A stretch of 64,000 nt of DNA from Microcyclospora pomicola (GCA_002786065.1 NHNY01000022.1:1-64000); one strand, 5' to 3'; shown: positions 34,614 to 46,418, numbered from the stretch's first letter. Notes: generated by a model not told the origin, from the letters alone. Made by a program: numbers and translations.

Positions 34614-35045
34614 GCTGTGTCACATTACTTTAGATGTACGGTAGGCGCAAGGATATGTTTTGAGTAGAGCTATTGTTTAGGAGAACAATCCATTGACGGC
34701 TGGTTTGCAGATTCGAGGTCGTCTGTTCTTACTTCTCAGCAATGACAACATGATGATATACCTATATATGTGTACTTTAGATTCTCGAGCAATACTGCGG
34801 ACGTGTCGACATATCCATTGGTGATCGCCTTGCCGTGTCTACCTGTGTGAAAGATGTAGATAGGTACACTTGCACGGTAAGCACGGTCCGTGCACTTCGC
34901 CATGTCGGGTGGACAGTAGTCCCACGTCCATTGCTTCTGTGAGATACCATGACTCGAAGGACGAGGGTAGTTCTGATTTGACTTACGGTGGAAGTGGACC
35001 TGCAGTCAGAGCTTCCGTACAGCCATCGAATGCAGCAAGGTTCAG
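34614..35045. other. Intergenic spacer
   Basis: About 430 bp between plus-strand genes, holding a 3' end and the promoter or leader of the PLD-family gene. A further 5' exon of that gene cannot be excluded. Confidence 0.5.
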
Positions 35046-36410
35046 ATGTCCATCGCCAATGTTAGAATCGCGTTGCCACAGCTTCAGGAATCAGTGACTA
35101 GGCAAAGCAACAACAAGGACCACCCCAATCATTGGAATGCCGACCCGTCATCGCTGATCTCAAGATGCAACATCCACGATATATCATTCGGGGCCGGACA
35201 GGATATCTACAGGACGGCCATCATACCAGCAATTAAGCAAGCTCGCTCCGAAGTTATTCTGGTGACCTGTTTCTGGGCTCGGGGCGCCACTCTACAAGCA
35301 CTGAACGATGCGCTTTGCCATCTGTCCGCGCGGGCGCTACAAGACGGATCCAAGATCAGAGTCCGGATCTGCTTCTCTTCGTCATCTCTATTCCAAAAGC
35401 TTCTCCACACATCGTCGCTGAAGGGAACGACGTGTAAGTTGGATACGCTGCCAGACGAGTTGGGCTTCCCAGATTTGAAGTTACTCGAAGGCCTTGATCT
35501 CGAAGTGAAAAGCATATTCGTACTTCCATTCAGTGTAATGCACCCGAAGTTCGTCATCATCGATCGGCAGAGGGTATTTCTACCAAGCTGCAACGTGAGT
35601 TGGGAAGATTGGTTCGAGGGATGTGTCACACTGAGTGGGGACATAGTCGGACAGTTTGTCACATTCTGGAGGGAGTTCTGGGCGAATGAGACCGATAAAG
35701 GCAGCACGGTGCTTGATGGTGAAGCCGCTCCCCTACCGATACCATCTTCATCGAAGCAGGACGATATCGAATCGATTTTCCTACCATCTCCGCACCATGT
35801 CGACCCTCAGTTCAGTCTTCCCTGGCAAAAGTGCTCTCCACCACCTCCTACACCACTGAACACCTACCTCCTAGCCTTGTTCTTGCAAGCGGAGCATTCC
35901 ATCGAAATCCAGACGCCTAATTTGACCTCACCACCTGTGCTCTCTGCCTTGGGCTCTGCACTGGCGCGCGGGATTGACATCACAATTCTAACCAGCGAAC
36001 GCTTGATGATACTCGAGCAACTTGTGACGGCTGGCACGACCACCAGTCGCTGCGTGAAACACCTCATCCGGAGGCATCGCCGTATGCTCGCATTACCGCG
36101 CCGTCAGGGTGATCTCGAAGCAGCCTTACCAAGCCCAGTGGTTGGAAAGCTGCAAATCTCATACTACGAGCCACGAGACCTAGACCACCGAGAAAGACAA
36201 GAAGCGGCGGAACCAGTGCAGAGCCATCTCAAACTGACAATTGTGGATGGCCAAGTGGCGGTGTTGGGAAGTGGGAACTTGGATCGCGCGAGCTGGTTCA
36301 CTAGTCAAGAACTCGGCGTGGCATTGGTCTCACCACATGTGGCAACGATCATCAAAGAAAAGCTGGGGAGTGCAATGGATGGAAGGAGTAGGTTGGTTTA
36401 TGATGCATGA
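35046..36410 (+). CDS. Phospholipase D-superfamily (PLDc) protein
   Basis: A 454-residue intronless protein with two PLD-type half sites. The first is VMHPKFVIIDRQRVFLPSCN, with His-x-Lys and Asp in HPKFVIID. The second is SHLKLTIVDGQVAVLGSGN followed by DRASWFTSQELGVAL. Both fit HxK(x)4D and the trailing G-S/N motif of the superfamily, so two intact active-site halves are present. There is no signal peptide or obvious membrane segment. Members act on phospholipids or on nucleic-acid phosphodiesters; which applies here cannot be read. A small insert of Pro/Ser lies between the halves. ATG 35046 is the first in frame. Confidence 0.85.
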   Translation: MSIANVRIALPQLQESVTRQSNNKDHPNHWNADPSSLISRCNIHDISFGAGQDIYRTAIIPAIKQARSEVILVTCFWARGATLQALNDALCHLSARALQDGSKIRVRICFSSSSLFQKLLHTSSLKGTTCKLDTLPDELGFPDLKLLEGLDLEVKSIFVLPFSVMHPKFVIIDRQRVFLPSCNVSWEDWFEGCVTLSGDIVGQFVTFWREFWANETDKGSTVLDGEAAPLPIPSSSKQDDIESIFLPSPHHVDPQFSLPWQKCSPPPPTPLNTYLLALFLQAEHSIEIQTPNLTSPPVLSALGSALARGIDITILTSERLMILEQLVTAGTTTSRCVKHLIRRHRRMLALPRRQGDLEAALPSPVVGKLQISYYEPRDLDHRERQEAAEPVQSHLKLTIVDGQVAVLGSGNLDRASWFTSQELGVALVSPHVATIIKEKLGSAMDGRSRLVYDA

Positions 36411-36592
36411 TGTGTAGAGCAGTTAGCGAAACAATGACTTCAGCACGCAAGCATGGGTCTACTATCACACTTGAAACGCTTGAAGCCATGCACGCGGTTG
36501 TCTCCAATCGCGTCTTTGTGATTCATACAAGCGAATACTGTAAAGAAGTTGTTGGATGCAATCAAAGCAACTATCAGGGTGTTGGAACGCTA

Positions 36593-38187
36593 TTAGCAGA
36601 AGAATCTATCATCATCACCATCCTCCTCCTCATCAGGCTCACTCCCACCATCGCCACCCTCGTGGTCCATTCCATCCAAAGGATCGGTCTCGCCCCCAAG
36701 CAATGGGGCTCTGTCCTTTACAGGTCGTCGCCAATGATTGACCACACTGATGACTACCACGCTCAGCCCGTGTACCATTGTGCTAGTCAGAACGGTGAAG
36801 CAGACGATGGGCCAAATGGCATAAACGGCTCGCTCTTTGTCACTGTATGGATAACCATATTTTGGCGGATGTGGGTCTGGAGTTGCGGATCCATTCTCGA
36901 GCATTGCTCGTGCTTCGATCGCAAGGAACAAGGCACCCACTCCCATCGGTCCGAAATGGCCGGCGAACCAGGCTTCGCGGACTGTACGGAGGTCCGGAAT
37001 CCAACGATAGAGTGCCAGCACTGCTGGCAGGCGGCGGAAAAGTAAGACCAATACGACAAATGCTACCAAACGTCCGGGCGAAATGTAGGGTGTCAACTCC
37101 GAGGGAGAGAATTGGTTCCATGGTATGATCGTGCCCAAGTACACAAACATGGCACTGTTGAGCAAGAGATCGACGACCTCGGGGAGACGGGTATCTTCGG
37201 TCTCTTTCGAGAACCAGCCGTCACGAGCGAAACCGTATCCGCATCCAAAAGCGACCAAGAAATCGTCGGCACCCAAAATGCTGCCGATGCCAACACTGAG
37301 CAAAGCAGCAAGAAGGTAGAATACGGTGAAACCACTCCAGTCGACGTATTCTTTGGAATACGAGAAACGCAAAACTCGATTCAACGCCGTCCCAAGGATC
37401 AGTCCTATCAGGATCCCGAAAGTGCATTGCCATAAGATTGTGATCAAGAACCACTCTTTTAGAGCTGATCCGACAGATGACTGCTGGAGGAAGAAAATGC
37501 CGATGTAGAGGAATGGGAAGCTGACTCCGTCATTACATGCAGACTCCGCCGAAAGCATGTCTTTGACGCGCTTAGGGACACGCTGGCTGAATTGACTGTT
37601 GGCGAGAATGGATGCGGCCAGGATGGGGTCCGTTGGCGTCAAGCAAGCCGCAATCGTCAGAGCTGTGGCGACGGGAACCCTGAATAATAGGTAGATGAAG
37701 AGTGCGCACACGACCCATCCAAAGGCCATCACTGGACCAAGCATGAAGGCCACACTAGCCCAGTGGCGAGAGGCATAATATTTGGGAAGTCCCACGCCCA
37801 CCACGAAGACCTGTCTGGGATTAGCATCATGGCCAACGTCGTGACATATCGTGTGGAGCAGCTCACCTGTACACCAACAATCACTCTTGTGATTTCCTGA
37901 ATAACATTATCACCCCAGCCCCAGCCGCCAATGCCATCGGAAGCTTCGAGCGAGCCGGGACAACCGTTCACACCGCAAAAGTTTGGTGCCACCCAGTTCA
38001 GCACTCGTGGCCCGATGAGGATGCCAAATAGCAGTGCGATCGGCGGCTCACTCAAGTGCAAGCGATTGCGAATGAACTTGGTAAACAGTACATAGGTGAT
38101 GAGGAACACAGATAGAAGCAGGTAGGTTTTATGAGCGGGAGTGGCTTCGATCTGGTCCCAAACCTGAGTTTTGATCACATCTTCCAT
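36593..38187 (-). CDS. Plasma-membrane Na+/H+ antiporter (NhaP/CPA1 type)
   Basis: Two exons (38187-37867 and 37810-36593), intron 56 nt, 512 residues. About a dozen hydrophobic segments are visible. Key family motifs are LSEPPIALLFGILIGPRVLNW in helices 2-3 region, ACLTPTDPILAASI, the ion-binding SAESACNDGVSFPFL, and GCGYGFARDGWFSKETED. It resembles fungal Nha1/Sod2 alkali-cation/proton antiporters, which export Na+, Li+ or K+ for salt and pH tolerance. The hydrophilic C-terminal tail is short (about 45 residues, acidic, ending GDDDRFFC) compared with the very long tail of budding yeast Nha1. ATG 38187 follows an in-frame TTG at 38244. Confidence 0.9.
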
Positions 38188-39067
38188 ACCCACGGCAAGC
38201 TCGGAAGAGTTCAGTCGGTGTTGAGGGGCGAAGTGAGTGAACAATTGTGATGTTCGCTGTGAGTACAGTGAAGTATCTCATGTTGCATCTGCGAATGAAC
38301 GGAAGAACTACATGAGTGGTTGTAGCCATGACGCCAGTGTATGTGCCCAATGCTCAAGCTCACGTGACGAGTACCCGTCGGTTCTTGTATGTGATCCATG
38401 GAATACATAGAGCCGAGCGCACGTATGCTTGATAGACATGTTGGTCGTGAGAAGAGTCTGTGTGTCCATCTATGCCTTGTCGATACCGTAATTCGATTGA
38501 TTGCGGTTCATTGGTGTTGAAGTCTTCTATGTCGTCGCCAATAGCCGCACCTGAATGTGTAACATCCATTGACCACACGATGCTCCCATCACTAAAGAAT
38601 CATGGCATGCAGCAGGCAGTGATACACGGAGCATAGCCAGGCAGTATCTTGTCGACCATTTCGGTGCTCTTTTATGTTGCCTGTATCCGAGATACGTGAA
38701 GACAACATTCCTGGCAAAGAATATCTTGACATAGTGCATTTGGCAGTCTGTCGTTCCATTACATGACCTTTGTCAGGATCGAGCAGAAACATCAAGTCTC
38801 CAGTGTCCAGACCGCGGCTCGCTCGATAGTCCAAGATCTGGACATAGGCGGAAGTGTTGGACGTAAAGAGATACTGAATGTTGTTCCTGGGGCAAGTTCC
38901 AATGCGTTGCAGCAGATTCGCTCATCGGCGTGCTCCGATCTTGGTACGTCAATCCAAGGTCTATCTCCAGAAATATCTTGCTGATAGTCATCTCTTTAAT
39001 CATAAAGAGCAGTAAACACCCCCGAGCGTCGAGTTGTGTGTAAGTTCACGGATTCTGCATCTTCTAC
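38188..39067. other. Divergent promoter region
   Basis: About 880 bp between the antiporter and hydroxyisourate hydrolase genes. No gene or repeat seen. Confidence 0.55.
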
Positions 39068-39538
39068 ATGATCGAAAGTACTGCAGACAAACGACTGCGC
39101 ATCGTCAGCTCGCATCTCCCACCTGTTCTTCCATACCCCACCATCGACAGCATGGCTGAGCGACCGTTCATCACCTGTCATGTTCTTGACACCGTCTCTG
39201 GCAAACCTGCTGCCGACATTGCTGTCAAGCTGAAGCTTCTTTCGCCCTCTCACATCACGACCGCCCACTGGACAGCGACAACTAACAGCGATGGTCGCGT
39301 GCCGACATGGTCATCCTCCACTGAGATCAATGATGTCGTTGCGCAAGTCAAGAGCCAGATCAGCGGGGACCAGCAGATGTTGTGGAGCCTGACGTTCGAG
39401 ACAGAAGCATACTTCGGGAAGGGCAAAACATTCTGGCCAGAGGTTGAATTGCGTTTCGCAGCAAACAAAGACGAAGCCCATTACCACGTGCCGTTACTGC
39501 TTGGGCCGTGGAGCTATACCACTTATCGGGGCTCATAG
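39068..39538 (+). CDS. 5-hydroxyisourate hydrolase (transthyretin-like)
   Basis: Encodes 156 residues from ATG 39068, or 128 from ATG 39152, which begins MAERPFITCHVLD directly before the domain and may be the true start. The family signatures are HVLDTVSGKPAADIAVKL at the N-terminus, the NSDGRVP loop, and the C-terminal YRGS that defines HIU hydrolases as opposed to transthyretins. His in CHVLD, Arg in DGRVP and His in EAHYHVPLLLGPWSYTTYRG supply the expected active-site residues. The enzyme hydrolyses 5-hydroxyisourate after urate oxidase in purine breakdown. No PTS1 ending is present, but a start at 39152 leaves no room for a presequence. No other urate gene is adjacent. Confidence 0.93.
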   Translation: MIESTADKRLRIVSSHLPPVLPYPTIDSMAERPFITCHVLDTVSGKPAADIAVKLKLLSPSHITTAHWTATTNSDGRVPTWSSSTEINDVVAQVKSQISGDQQMLWSLTFETEAYFGKGKTFWPEVELRFAANKDEAHYHVPLLLGPWSYTTYRGS

Positions 39539-40483
39539 AAAAGCCTGGTTCATGCGTACATACGGAAGCGCATCGTGGGTCACCAGCCTACCAGGAGCAA
39601 AGAAGCGAAGAAGTCTAGGAGATTACATTGTAAGCCAACGAGAGGGGATTCATACCACGAGATCGCTAGCAGCATTACGTACTGTAAGCGTGCCGATCTG
39701 TTCCAATGCCAAGGATCCTAGACTCGAATGCGAACGGGTGGTTCAGTCAGGTCCCTGCCAGTGTAGCTATTACCTGGACTGTCCTTTTCAAGCCTCCAGC
39801 CGACCTGAGCGACGCACCGGCATCATCTGAGCTCTTCATCGCTACTACTGTGATCTCATGGACCCTTTAGTACAGGGCACAGCATCACATCTGGCCGAAC
39901 ATATGCGGTACAAAGTATGCTTGCCAGCCTCACCATAATGGCTTTGATAACGTCCCTAATGTGATGCTCGTCGATGCATATGGAGTTTGGTAAAGGAGAT
40001 ACGGTAACTTAGTTGTGGTAGAGATGGTCCTGAAGTACCTTCGTCAACTTGCAAACCTGTACGCTATCTTCCTCATACCACATCCTATCGATCAGTATCA
40101 AACATTTTATGAACGAAGCTCAACTTTTCAGTTGCTCGGTTAAGTAGTCCAGTGAGCTCGTCGTATGACCTAAGAGGCGTGGCTTTGCCGGATATCCACT
40201 GGGCGACAACTTCGGCTCAATTCACGTTGACCACAATCCCGCTCACCCGCCCAGTGAATTATGCGCCATCGGCACTGCATCGAACCAGTTCATCCTGCAT
40301 TACGCCAATACATGGAGCGCAAATAATCAGCAGACGGCGTGGTAGAACGTTCTCCGCTCGAGAGATCAGCGCGGCGCGTCACCATCTCTGCGGATCGTAT
40401 TTCTTGACGTCCAATCAGGAGGCCAAAGAAGCAAGTCTCTCCAACATTAGTCGGGGACACTACCACACTGAGACCACAAAGAA
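39539..40483. other. Intergenic region, no supported gene
   Basis: About 945 bp upstream of the glucoamylase gene. Short frames only; nothing recognisable. Confidence 0.55.
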
Positions 40484-42654
40484 ATGGCTCCAATGGCTGC
40501 AGCGTGGAGCCATTTGATGTACTACAGGAGTGTGGTGATTGCTTCCGTTGGCTTATATCTCCTGTTCTCCTGCTCTCTATGCCTCTCCTGTGCTTCATCT
40601 GTCCTTACGACAGTGAACATGAGGAGCAACACTTTTTACAACCCGTTCGCATGGGCGGCACTGACGAACACAGTGCTGGCTCAAACATGCCAAACGACCA
40701 CACTACAGTCCGCCGCGCCAACTGATGGCTCCGAGGTGGTGCTCGCTAGTTACAGCTACTGTGGTGGTATACTGGATGCCACAGGTACGGCTGTGTAGGA
40801 CATGGCTCACATCGTCGATTTATACTAACCTAGACCCCAGCATATATTGAGAATCTCTGCTACAACAAAGTGGTTTCGTTGTACTACACCAACGATGAGG
40901 GAAAGAGTACACCGCTGTCGACCGTCGGTCTGGGCTACTCATCGAGCCTGGCAAATACAGACTACGAGCTCTGGTCTACCTCCACGCCTGTCTGGATCGA
41001 TGGCATTGACACATTGCTCAACATCACCTTCCAAGCAACGGACATTGGAAATGTGTTTGCCCAACAATTGAATGAGGTCGTTCAACCAAGTGGTGACGCA
41101 CCACCGACTTTGGCTGCACCCCCAACGCCATATGCGACACCAGAAGGCTTTTCGGACGATATTGACACATTCCTGGAAGCATCAAGTTCGTCGGAGGCTG
41201 GTATTGCATTGATGCGGATGTTCCAGAACATCAATCCAGCCATTGACGGCGACGCTCCTGGAACGGTCGTAGCCGCCCGTAGTGGCCCTTCATACGAGCA
41301 GACAGATCCAGATTATGAATACAACTGGGTTCGAGATTCCAGTTTGACTATGGATGTCGTCGAGACTCTCTACGCAAAAGCTTCCAACGCAACGGCAAAG
41401 CAACAATACGAAGCCATCCTCTTCGAGTATGCTTCCGCCCGTGCAACTGAGCAGAATGACCCAAACCTGGTGACTGGTCTTGGAGAGCCCAAAGTATGCG
41501 CACATTCTAGTGTTTGAATGCTCGCAATACCCACTGACTTGACATAGTTCTATCTTAACAACACCATCTTCTCCGGGCCGTGGGGAAGACCACAAAATGA
41601 CGGACCAGCGACGGCAGCGGTGACACTCATGAAATTCGCCAATGACTACATAGCGGCCGGTGGAAGCTTGCAAACTATCAAGCAGAACATCTACGATTCA
41701 TCGGCAAACTCAAGCGCACCCATACAGCGCGATCTCTTGTTCGTGGCCAGTAACTGGAGCTCTTCATCCTTCGACCTGTGGGAAGAAGAATCCAGCGACC
41801 ACTTCTACACACGCTTAGTACAACGCCGTGCTTTGGTTCTGGGAACTGCATTCGCTACTGCGATGGGCGATTCCTCCACAGCCACTACACTGTCAGCTGC
41901 TGTCGACCAGATCAGCGCCACATTTGGCGATTTCTGGGACGCTGGGCGACAGATCCTCTTGTACGAGTATGGTCCTGTCCTCAAAGACAAGTCGAGCTAC
42001 ATCGACATAGCCGTCATTCTCGGTGTGATCCATGGTTATGCTGATGACGGCTTCTTCGCGTACACCAACGATCAAGTTCTTTCCACGGCAGTCCGCATTG
42101 CGACAAGCTTCATCGACATTTACACTATTGCAAACACGACTACGGACTCCACAGGCTCTACATTGGGCGTCCCCATTGGGCGGTATCCCGAAGACGTCTA
42201 CGACGGCACTGGAACACAGCCCGATGGTGGCAATCCGTGGTATCTCTGCACGGCTGCCATGGCACAATTCATGTACAGCGTAGCTTCAAGCTGGACTTCC
42301 AATGGGACCATTGTCGCCACCAATACATCCCAACCATTCTTTGATTACTTCACACCAAGCGCTGGGCTAGTAGCAGGACAGACATATGATCAAGACGCTG
42401 CAGAGTTTGCCGCTGCCATCAGTGGTGTGGGCGGGTGGGGTGACGCGTTCATGCGTACCGTCAAATACTATACACCATCCGATGGGCATCTCGCAGAAGA
42501 GTTCAATCGTGATGATGGCACTCCCCGAGGTGCTGCTGATCTCACTTGGTCGTATGCTAGTGTGCTTACCGCAGCTTTCTCTCGGGCTGCGGCCAATGGT
42601 CAAACATCTTACGTTGAAGACCTGGCGAACCTTGGCATTACTTCAAACGTGTAA
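40484..42654 (+). CDS. Glucoamylase, CBM21 + GH15
   Basis: Three exons (40484-40784, 40841-41493, 41548-42654); intron 1 carries a perfect TACTAAC branch site. From ATG 40484 the protein has 686 residues and begins with a long hydrophobic leader; from ATG 40619 it has 641 and a weaker leader ending VLAQTC. Either way it is secreted. The N-terminal domain (ASYSYCGG, NKVVSLYYTNDEG, YELWSTSTPVWIDGIDTLLN) matches the CBM21 starch-binding fold, as in Rhizopus glucoamylase. The GH15 domain shows SYEQTDPDYEYNWVRDSSL, GLGEPKF, catalytic acid Glu in FDLWEEESSDHFYTRLVQ and catalytic base Glu in HLAEEFNRDDGTPRGAADLTW. It releases glucose from starch chain ends. N-terminal CBM21 rather than C-terminal CBM20 is the less common layout in ascomycetes. 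Confidence 0.9.
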
Positions 42655-42740
42655 CGGCAGGATCAGAAAAAGATATCTTAATTCATATCGGCATAGCGAC
42701 GTACCCCATCAATGCTACCTATCTTATACTTTCTTCCCGA

Positions 42741-43446
42741 CTAATGCAAGTCTCTTGGTAGCAACGTGCTTTCTGCTCTCGACCTGCCCACGACCGGTCG
42801 CATTTCCTTTGCGATAGACCGCGAAGCATGCTTGGGATGTCTCCCACTTTCAAGTTCCACCACCGGCTCATATTCACCAGCGCTCCTCCTTTCTCTGATA
42901 CAGACGACCACCGCGTAAGTCAATGATACGTAATAACTAAGTCTGCGCACACTATCAGTATCCGACTTCACGAAAGAGGATGACCATAGCCACCAACTTA
43001 CGATAACGACACCACGACCGCCACACTTGTTATCCAAATCCAAGCTTTGAACCCATGATTGCCGTTCGCCCAGGCTGCGATCGCAACAACCAGGTAGATC
43101 GTCCAGAACAGCGCTTTGAGCACTTGGAAGGTGAGATATAGATAAGTGCCAAGCAGAGCGTAGGACCGCAGGACCATCTCGACTGGTTCGGTGACGAGAC
43201 ATAGAAGGCCAAGCACGAGGAATATGAGATATGCACTGAAAGGGAAGAAATCAGTTAGTATTCGCTATCGCTTGCGGTATTGTTGTTGCGAGAGTATTCT
43301 TACGGAGGAACGTAGCCTGCATCTGACTCGCCGGCGATCTCACATACGACGAGAATCAGCCCGGTCAGCAGCACCATGAGCAGTAGAATATGGGCGGACC
43401 ACAATGGGACAAGCACAGCGCTGGACATCGGTCTTCTGGTATGCAT
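42741..43446 (-). CDS. Small four-helix membrane protein, unknown family
   Basis: Three exons (43446-43304, 43235-43002, 42894-42741), with introns of 68 and 107 nt, all GT-AG and in phase, give 176 residues. No single open frame shows the whole protein. Four hydrophobic segments are clear: SAHILLLMVLLTGLILVVC, YLIFLVLGLLCLV, LGTYLYLTFQVLKALFWTIY merging with LVVAIAAWA, and AWIWITSVAVVVS. Short loops and a hydrophilic, Arg-rich C-tail follow. The layout recalls MARVEL-like tetraspan proteins of fungal membranes, but I cannot assign a family. A start at 43428 (second Met) is also possible. Confidence 0.65.
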
Positions 43447-44965
43447 GATGGGATCTTTAAGAATTGTCGACTGGTAGAAAACAGCGAAACGAGTTTACCA
43501 AGAAAGCGTGGTGGAGATCTCTGTTCTCTCCTACTAGTCCTACCTGTGTCCGGGGGAATCCTTACATTTTGAATGCTGGAAAATTGATTTCCAGACTGTG
43601 CGGCGCAGTCGCGACAGTCGTCAGTGCACCAGGACTACTGACTCTTGGAGATGGTTGATTCTCATGCAGAACATTGGTGAGAGCTAGAGGGAAGCGGGAA
43701 GGCGGCGGGCTGAAGTCGCTGGCGCCAAGAATAGCAGCTGTTGTCGCCGTGCTGCATGCGGCACCGTTTCACCATTGTTTGTGCTGCGGTTTTCGACCAG
43801 TGCCAACTTCCGCTGCCACATTAGACTTCTGTACCCGCACGGCAGTCCATGTGATATCTACTCCGTATTCGCGCCGCAGTCGCCAGCGCATTCATCCGTT
43901 GAGCAAGTCTGCAAGCTTTCAAGTACATCAACTGTTCTGGGGACTGCGAACCGGACTTGGCGTGTCGATGTTGCACGATTTCATGATTGAGCGACAACAG
44001 ACAGTACCGCCTGTTACTCATCCATGCTAGGTAGGTATCAATCTTCTATCAGCACATGAAAGTTCGGTGTGGCAGATTGCAGGGTAGAATTGCTACGCCG
44101 CCTCAGCAGAATATCAGACTCCGCGATCTATCCATCACTGGCTGCAAGCTGAGCCACCCGGCATGGTTGCGCATTCGTCTAGCCCTTGGGGCATAGAACT
44201 TTGTTTCATGGATCTGATGTAGCCCCATACCTTCGAGGCTATTTGCTCCATGCTTTCATGCTAGAGCGTCAAGCTCCTAGCAGTGCCGTGATCTTTGCTG
44301 GCGGATCTCCAGACTGGAGGCCTGAGACCAGAGGGTAGTGAGCATAGAGCTCCGCTCCGTACCATCACGTCACCAAGACTCATCCTAGCATAATCGCATT
44401 GCATTGATGACCGACACACTTGGCCTGTCGGATGCAGCCGGCAAGCTTGCTTGCAATGGAGAATCCGATATCGAACAGGATTCGTCGAACTACCACGCAT
44501 TCAAGTGGCAGTACTGCGGCCAAGCAGGTCCTTCTTGTTTCATGTTGGAGAATGACACAAGAGTGCAAGAAACAAGTTCGGTGTTTGACTGGCTGTTGCC
44601 TCCTCCCAATTCCAGACATTGCGAGTGCTGCAACACTTTTTGCTTTCGAGCGTCTCGCTGATACAAGGACATAGACCAAGAGGGTACATAAGGTGGGTAT
44701 GTAGTTCCACTTTTGCGTCATGCAGCGAAAGAGCTCACCTGGAAGTGTTTCCGATGGAACTACCCCGCCAGACTCTGATAGAGATATGTATATGTCCACC
44801 TCATTTCTCAGTTCTCAGACTTTCTGCGCACTACATCGCATTACCGAAATAGCTGATTGTTAGCATCCCCATCAAGACCGCTATCACCCTCAAGCCCCAA
44901 ACGTTTCGGTACGGAAGATGATCAGGAAAGCAAGGATGTTGCTCGTGGGAAGCTGCTCTTTCAAG
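43447..44965. other. Intergenic region upstream of THI5
   Basis: A 1.5-kb divergent spacer. Open frames here are short, overlap on both strands and carry no domain. The proximal part presumably holds the thiamine-gene promoter and first untranslated exon. Confidence 0.5.
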
Positions 44966-45138
44966 GTACCGCATATACACATGCATGACGGGTGTTCATT
45001 TGTCGTCTTTCATTCACATGGGGGACGGCATCTGATCTGAGATAATACCGTTTGAACTTGAATCAGGGCAATGCCTGCGCAAGGACATGCTTCTTTCCCC
45101 CTTTCCATTGACGCGTGGGGCGATTGTATTGACTTTAG
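44966..45138 (+). other. Predicted 5'-UTR intron of THI5 hosting the riboswitch
   Basis: A donor (CAAG/GTACCG) at 44966 and an acceptor (ACTTTAG) at 45138, preceded by a pyrimidine tract and a TTGAC branch-like site, would excise 173 nt ending 10 nt before the ATG at 45149. In Neurospora and Aspergillus NMT1/thiA genes a 5'-UTR intron in the same position carries the TPP riboswitch and its splicing is what thiamine controls. Confidence 0.65.
44983..45090 (+). promoter_or_regulatory. TPP riboswitch aptamer (THI-box)
   Basis: The conserved parts are in order: closing stem P1 GCATG (44983-44987) pairs exactly with CATGC (45086-45090); ACGGGTG follows the 5' strand; CTGAGA at 45037 and ATACC behind it form the pyrimidine-sensing core; TTGAAC at 45053 and CAGGGCAATGCCTGCGCAAGGA end the aptamer, with CAGG/CCTG as a stem. 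The long, variable P3 arm between is normal for fungi. Binding of thiamin pyrophosphate would mask splice choice and lower THI5 expression. Confidence 0.9.
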
Positions 45139-45148
45139 CAGCTTCACC

Positions 45149-46418
45149 ATGTCGCCCGTTGTTGAGAAGATAACGTTCTTGACGAACTGGTGGGCCTCCT
45201 TTGGACGTTTAGGTTTCTGAGGAGTAGACAGCTGACATAGCGTCCAAGGCACGCCACGCCATACCACGCACCACTGTACCTTGCTCAAGCCAAGGGTTTC
45301 TTCAAGGAGGAGGGTATCAGCGTCGCTCTTCTCGAGCCGAACGACCCCAGCGTATGCTCCCGCCTTATTCGAGGTACAGATCATCGTAGCTGAGTCAAAA
45401 TACAGGATGTGACCGAGATCATTGGATCTGGAAAAGTTGACCTTGGATTCAAGGCTATGATCCACACGCTTGCTGTTTGTACGCACGTAACCAGCATCAT
45501 GGCAATCGACTGACACTCGATAGGCCAAAGCTCGTGACTTTCCAGTGCTTTCTATTGGATCTCTGCTTGATGAGCCATTCACTGGCGTTGTCTACCTCAA
45601 AGGCAGCGGAATCACGACCGACTTCCGTACCTTGAAGGGGAAGAAAATCGGTTATGTTGGAGAATTTGGCAAGATCCAGATCGATGAGCTCACTTCTCAC
45701 TACGGCATGGCTCCTACCGACTACACTGCCGTTCGCTGCGGTATGAATGTGTCCAAGGCCATCATCAAAGGCGAAATCGATGCTGGTATTGGACTTGAGA
45801 ACGTCCAGATGGTAGAGCTCGCCGAGTGGCTTGCCTCCCAAGGACGTGCTAGGGATGAAGTCCAAATGCTCAGGATCGATGAGTAAGTTTAAATGCACAG
45901 CTCCATAAATTTGCAACTGTGCTGACCAATATCGAAGACTGGCGGAACTAGGTTGCTGCTGCTTCTGCTCCATCCTGTATATCGGGAACGAAGCCTTCAT
46001 TTCTCAGAATCCAGACAAGGTTCGCTCTTTCATGCGCGCCGTCAAACGTGCCACGGACTTTGTCCTGTCTTCTCCCGAGGAGGCATGGGCGGCGTACTGC
46101 GATTTCAAGCCAGTCATGGCCACTGAATTGAACCGCAAGATCTTCGAGCGTAGCTTCGCCTACTTCTCCAAGGATCTGCAGAACGTTGCTCGTGACTGGG
46201 AGAAGGTTACAAAGTATGGCAAACGCTTGGGTGTGCTCGACACTTCCTTCACGCCCAACTACACCAACGAGTTCCTGACCTGGAACAAGGAGGCTGATCA
46301 GGCTGACCCGACTGGCGACCAGAAGAAGATGGTTGAGTTGCAGAAAGAAGTCGCCGATAAGGGTGGCTTCAGGCGTTTGGACGTCGAGCGCGTCGTCACT
46401 GTTCAAGCGTCAGCTTGA
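45149..46418 (+). CDS. THI5/nmt1: 4-amino-5-hydroxymethyl-2-methylpyrimidine phosphate synthase
   Basis: Five exons (45149-45189, 45249-45351, 45406-45474, 45524-45882, 45938-46418) join in frame to 350 residues. The N-terminus [21 protein letters not shown], then [20 protein letters not shown], is typical. The catalytic Lys64 and His68 in [10 protein letters not shown] have the spacing known for Candida and yeast Thi5, and the iron-binding CCCFC is at 197-201. The enzyme makes the thiamine pyrimidine by consuming its own active-site His with PLP, so it works once per molecule. Cytosolic. The ATG is preceded by CTTCACC. The TPP riboswitch just upstream implies feedback control. Later exons alone are long enough to be seen; the first three are recovered only by splicing. 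Confidence 0.95.
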
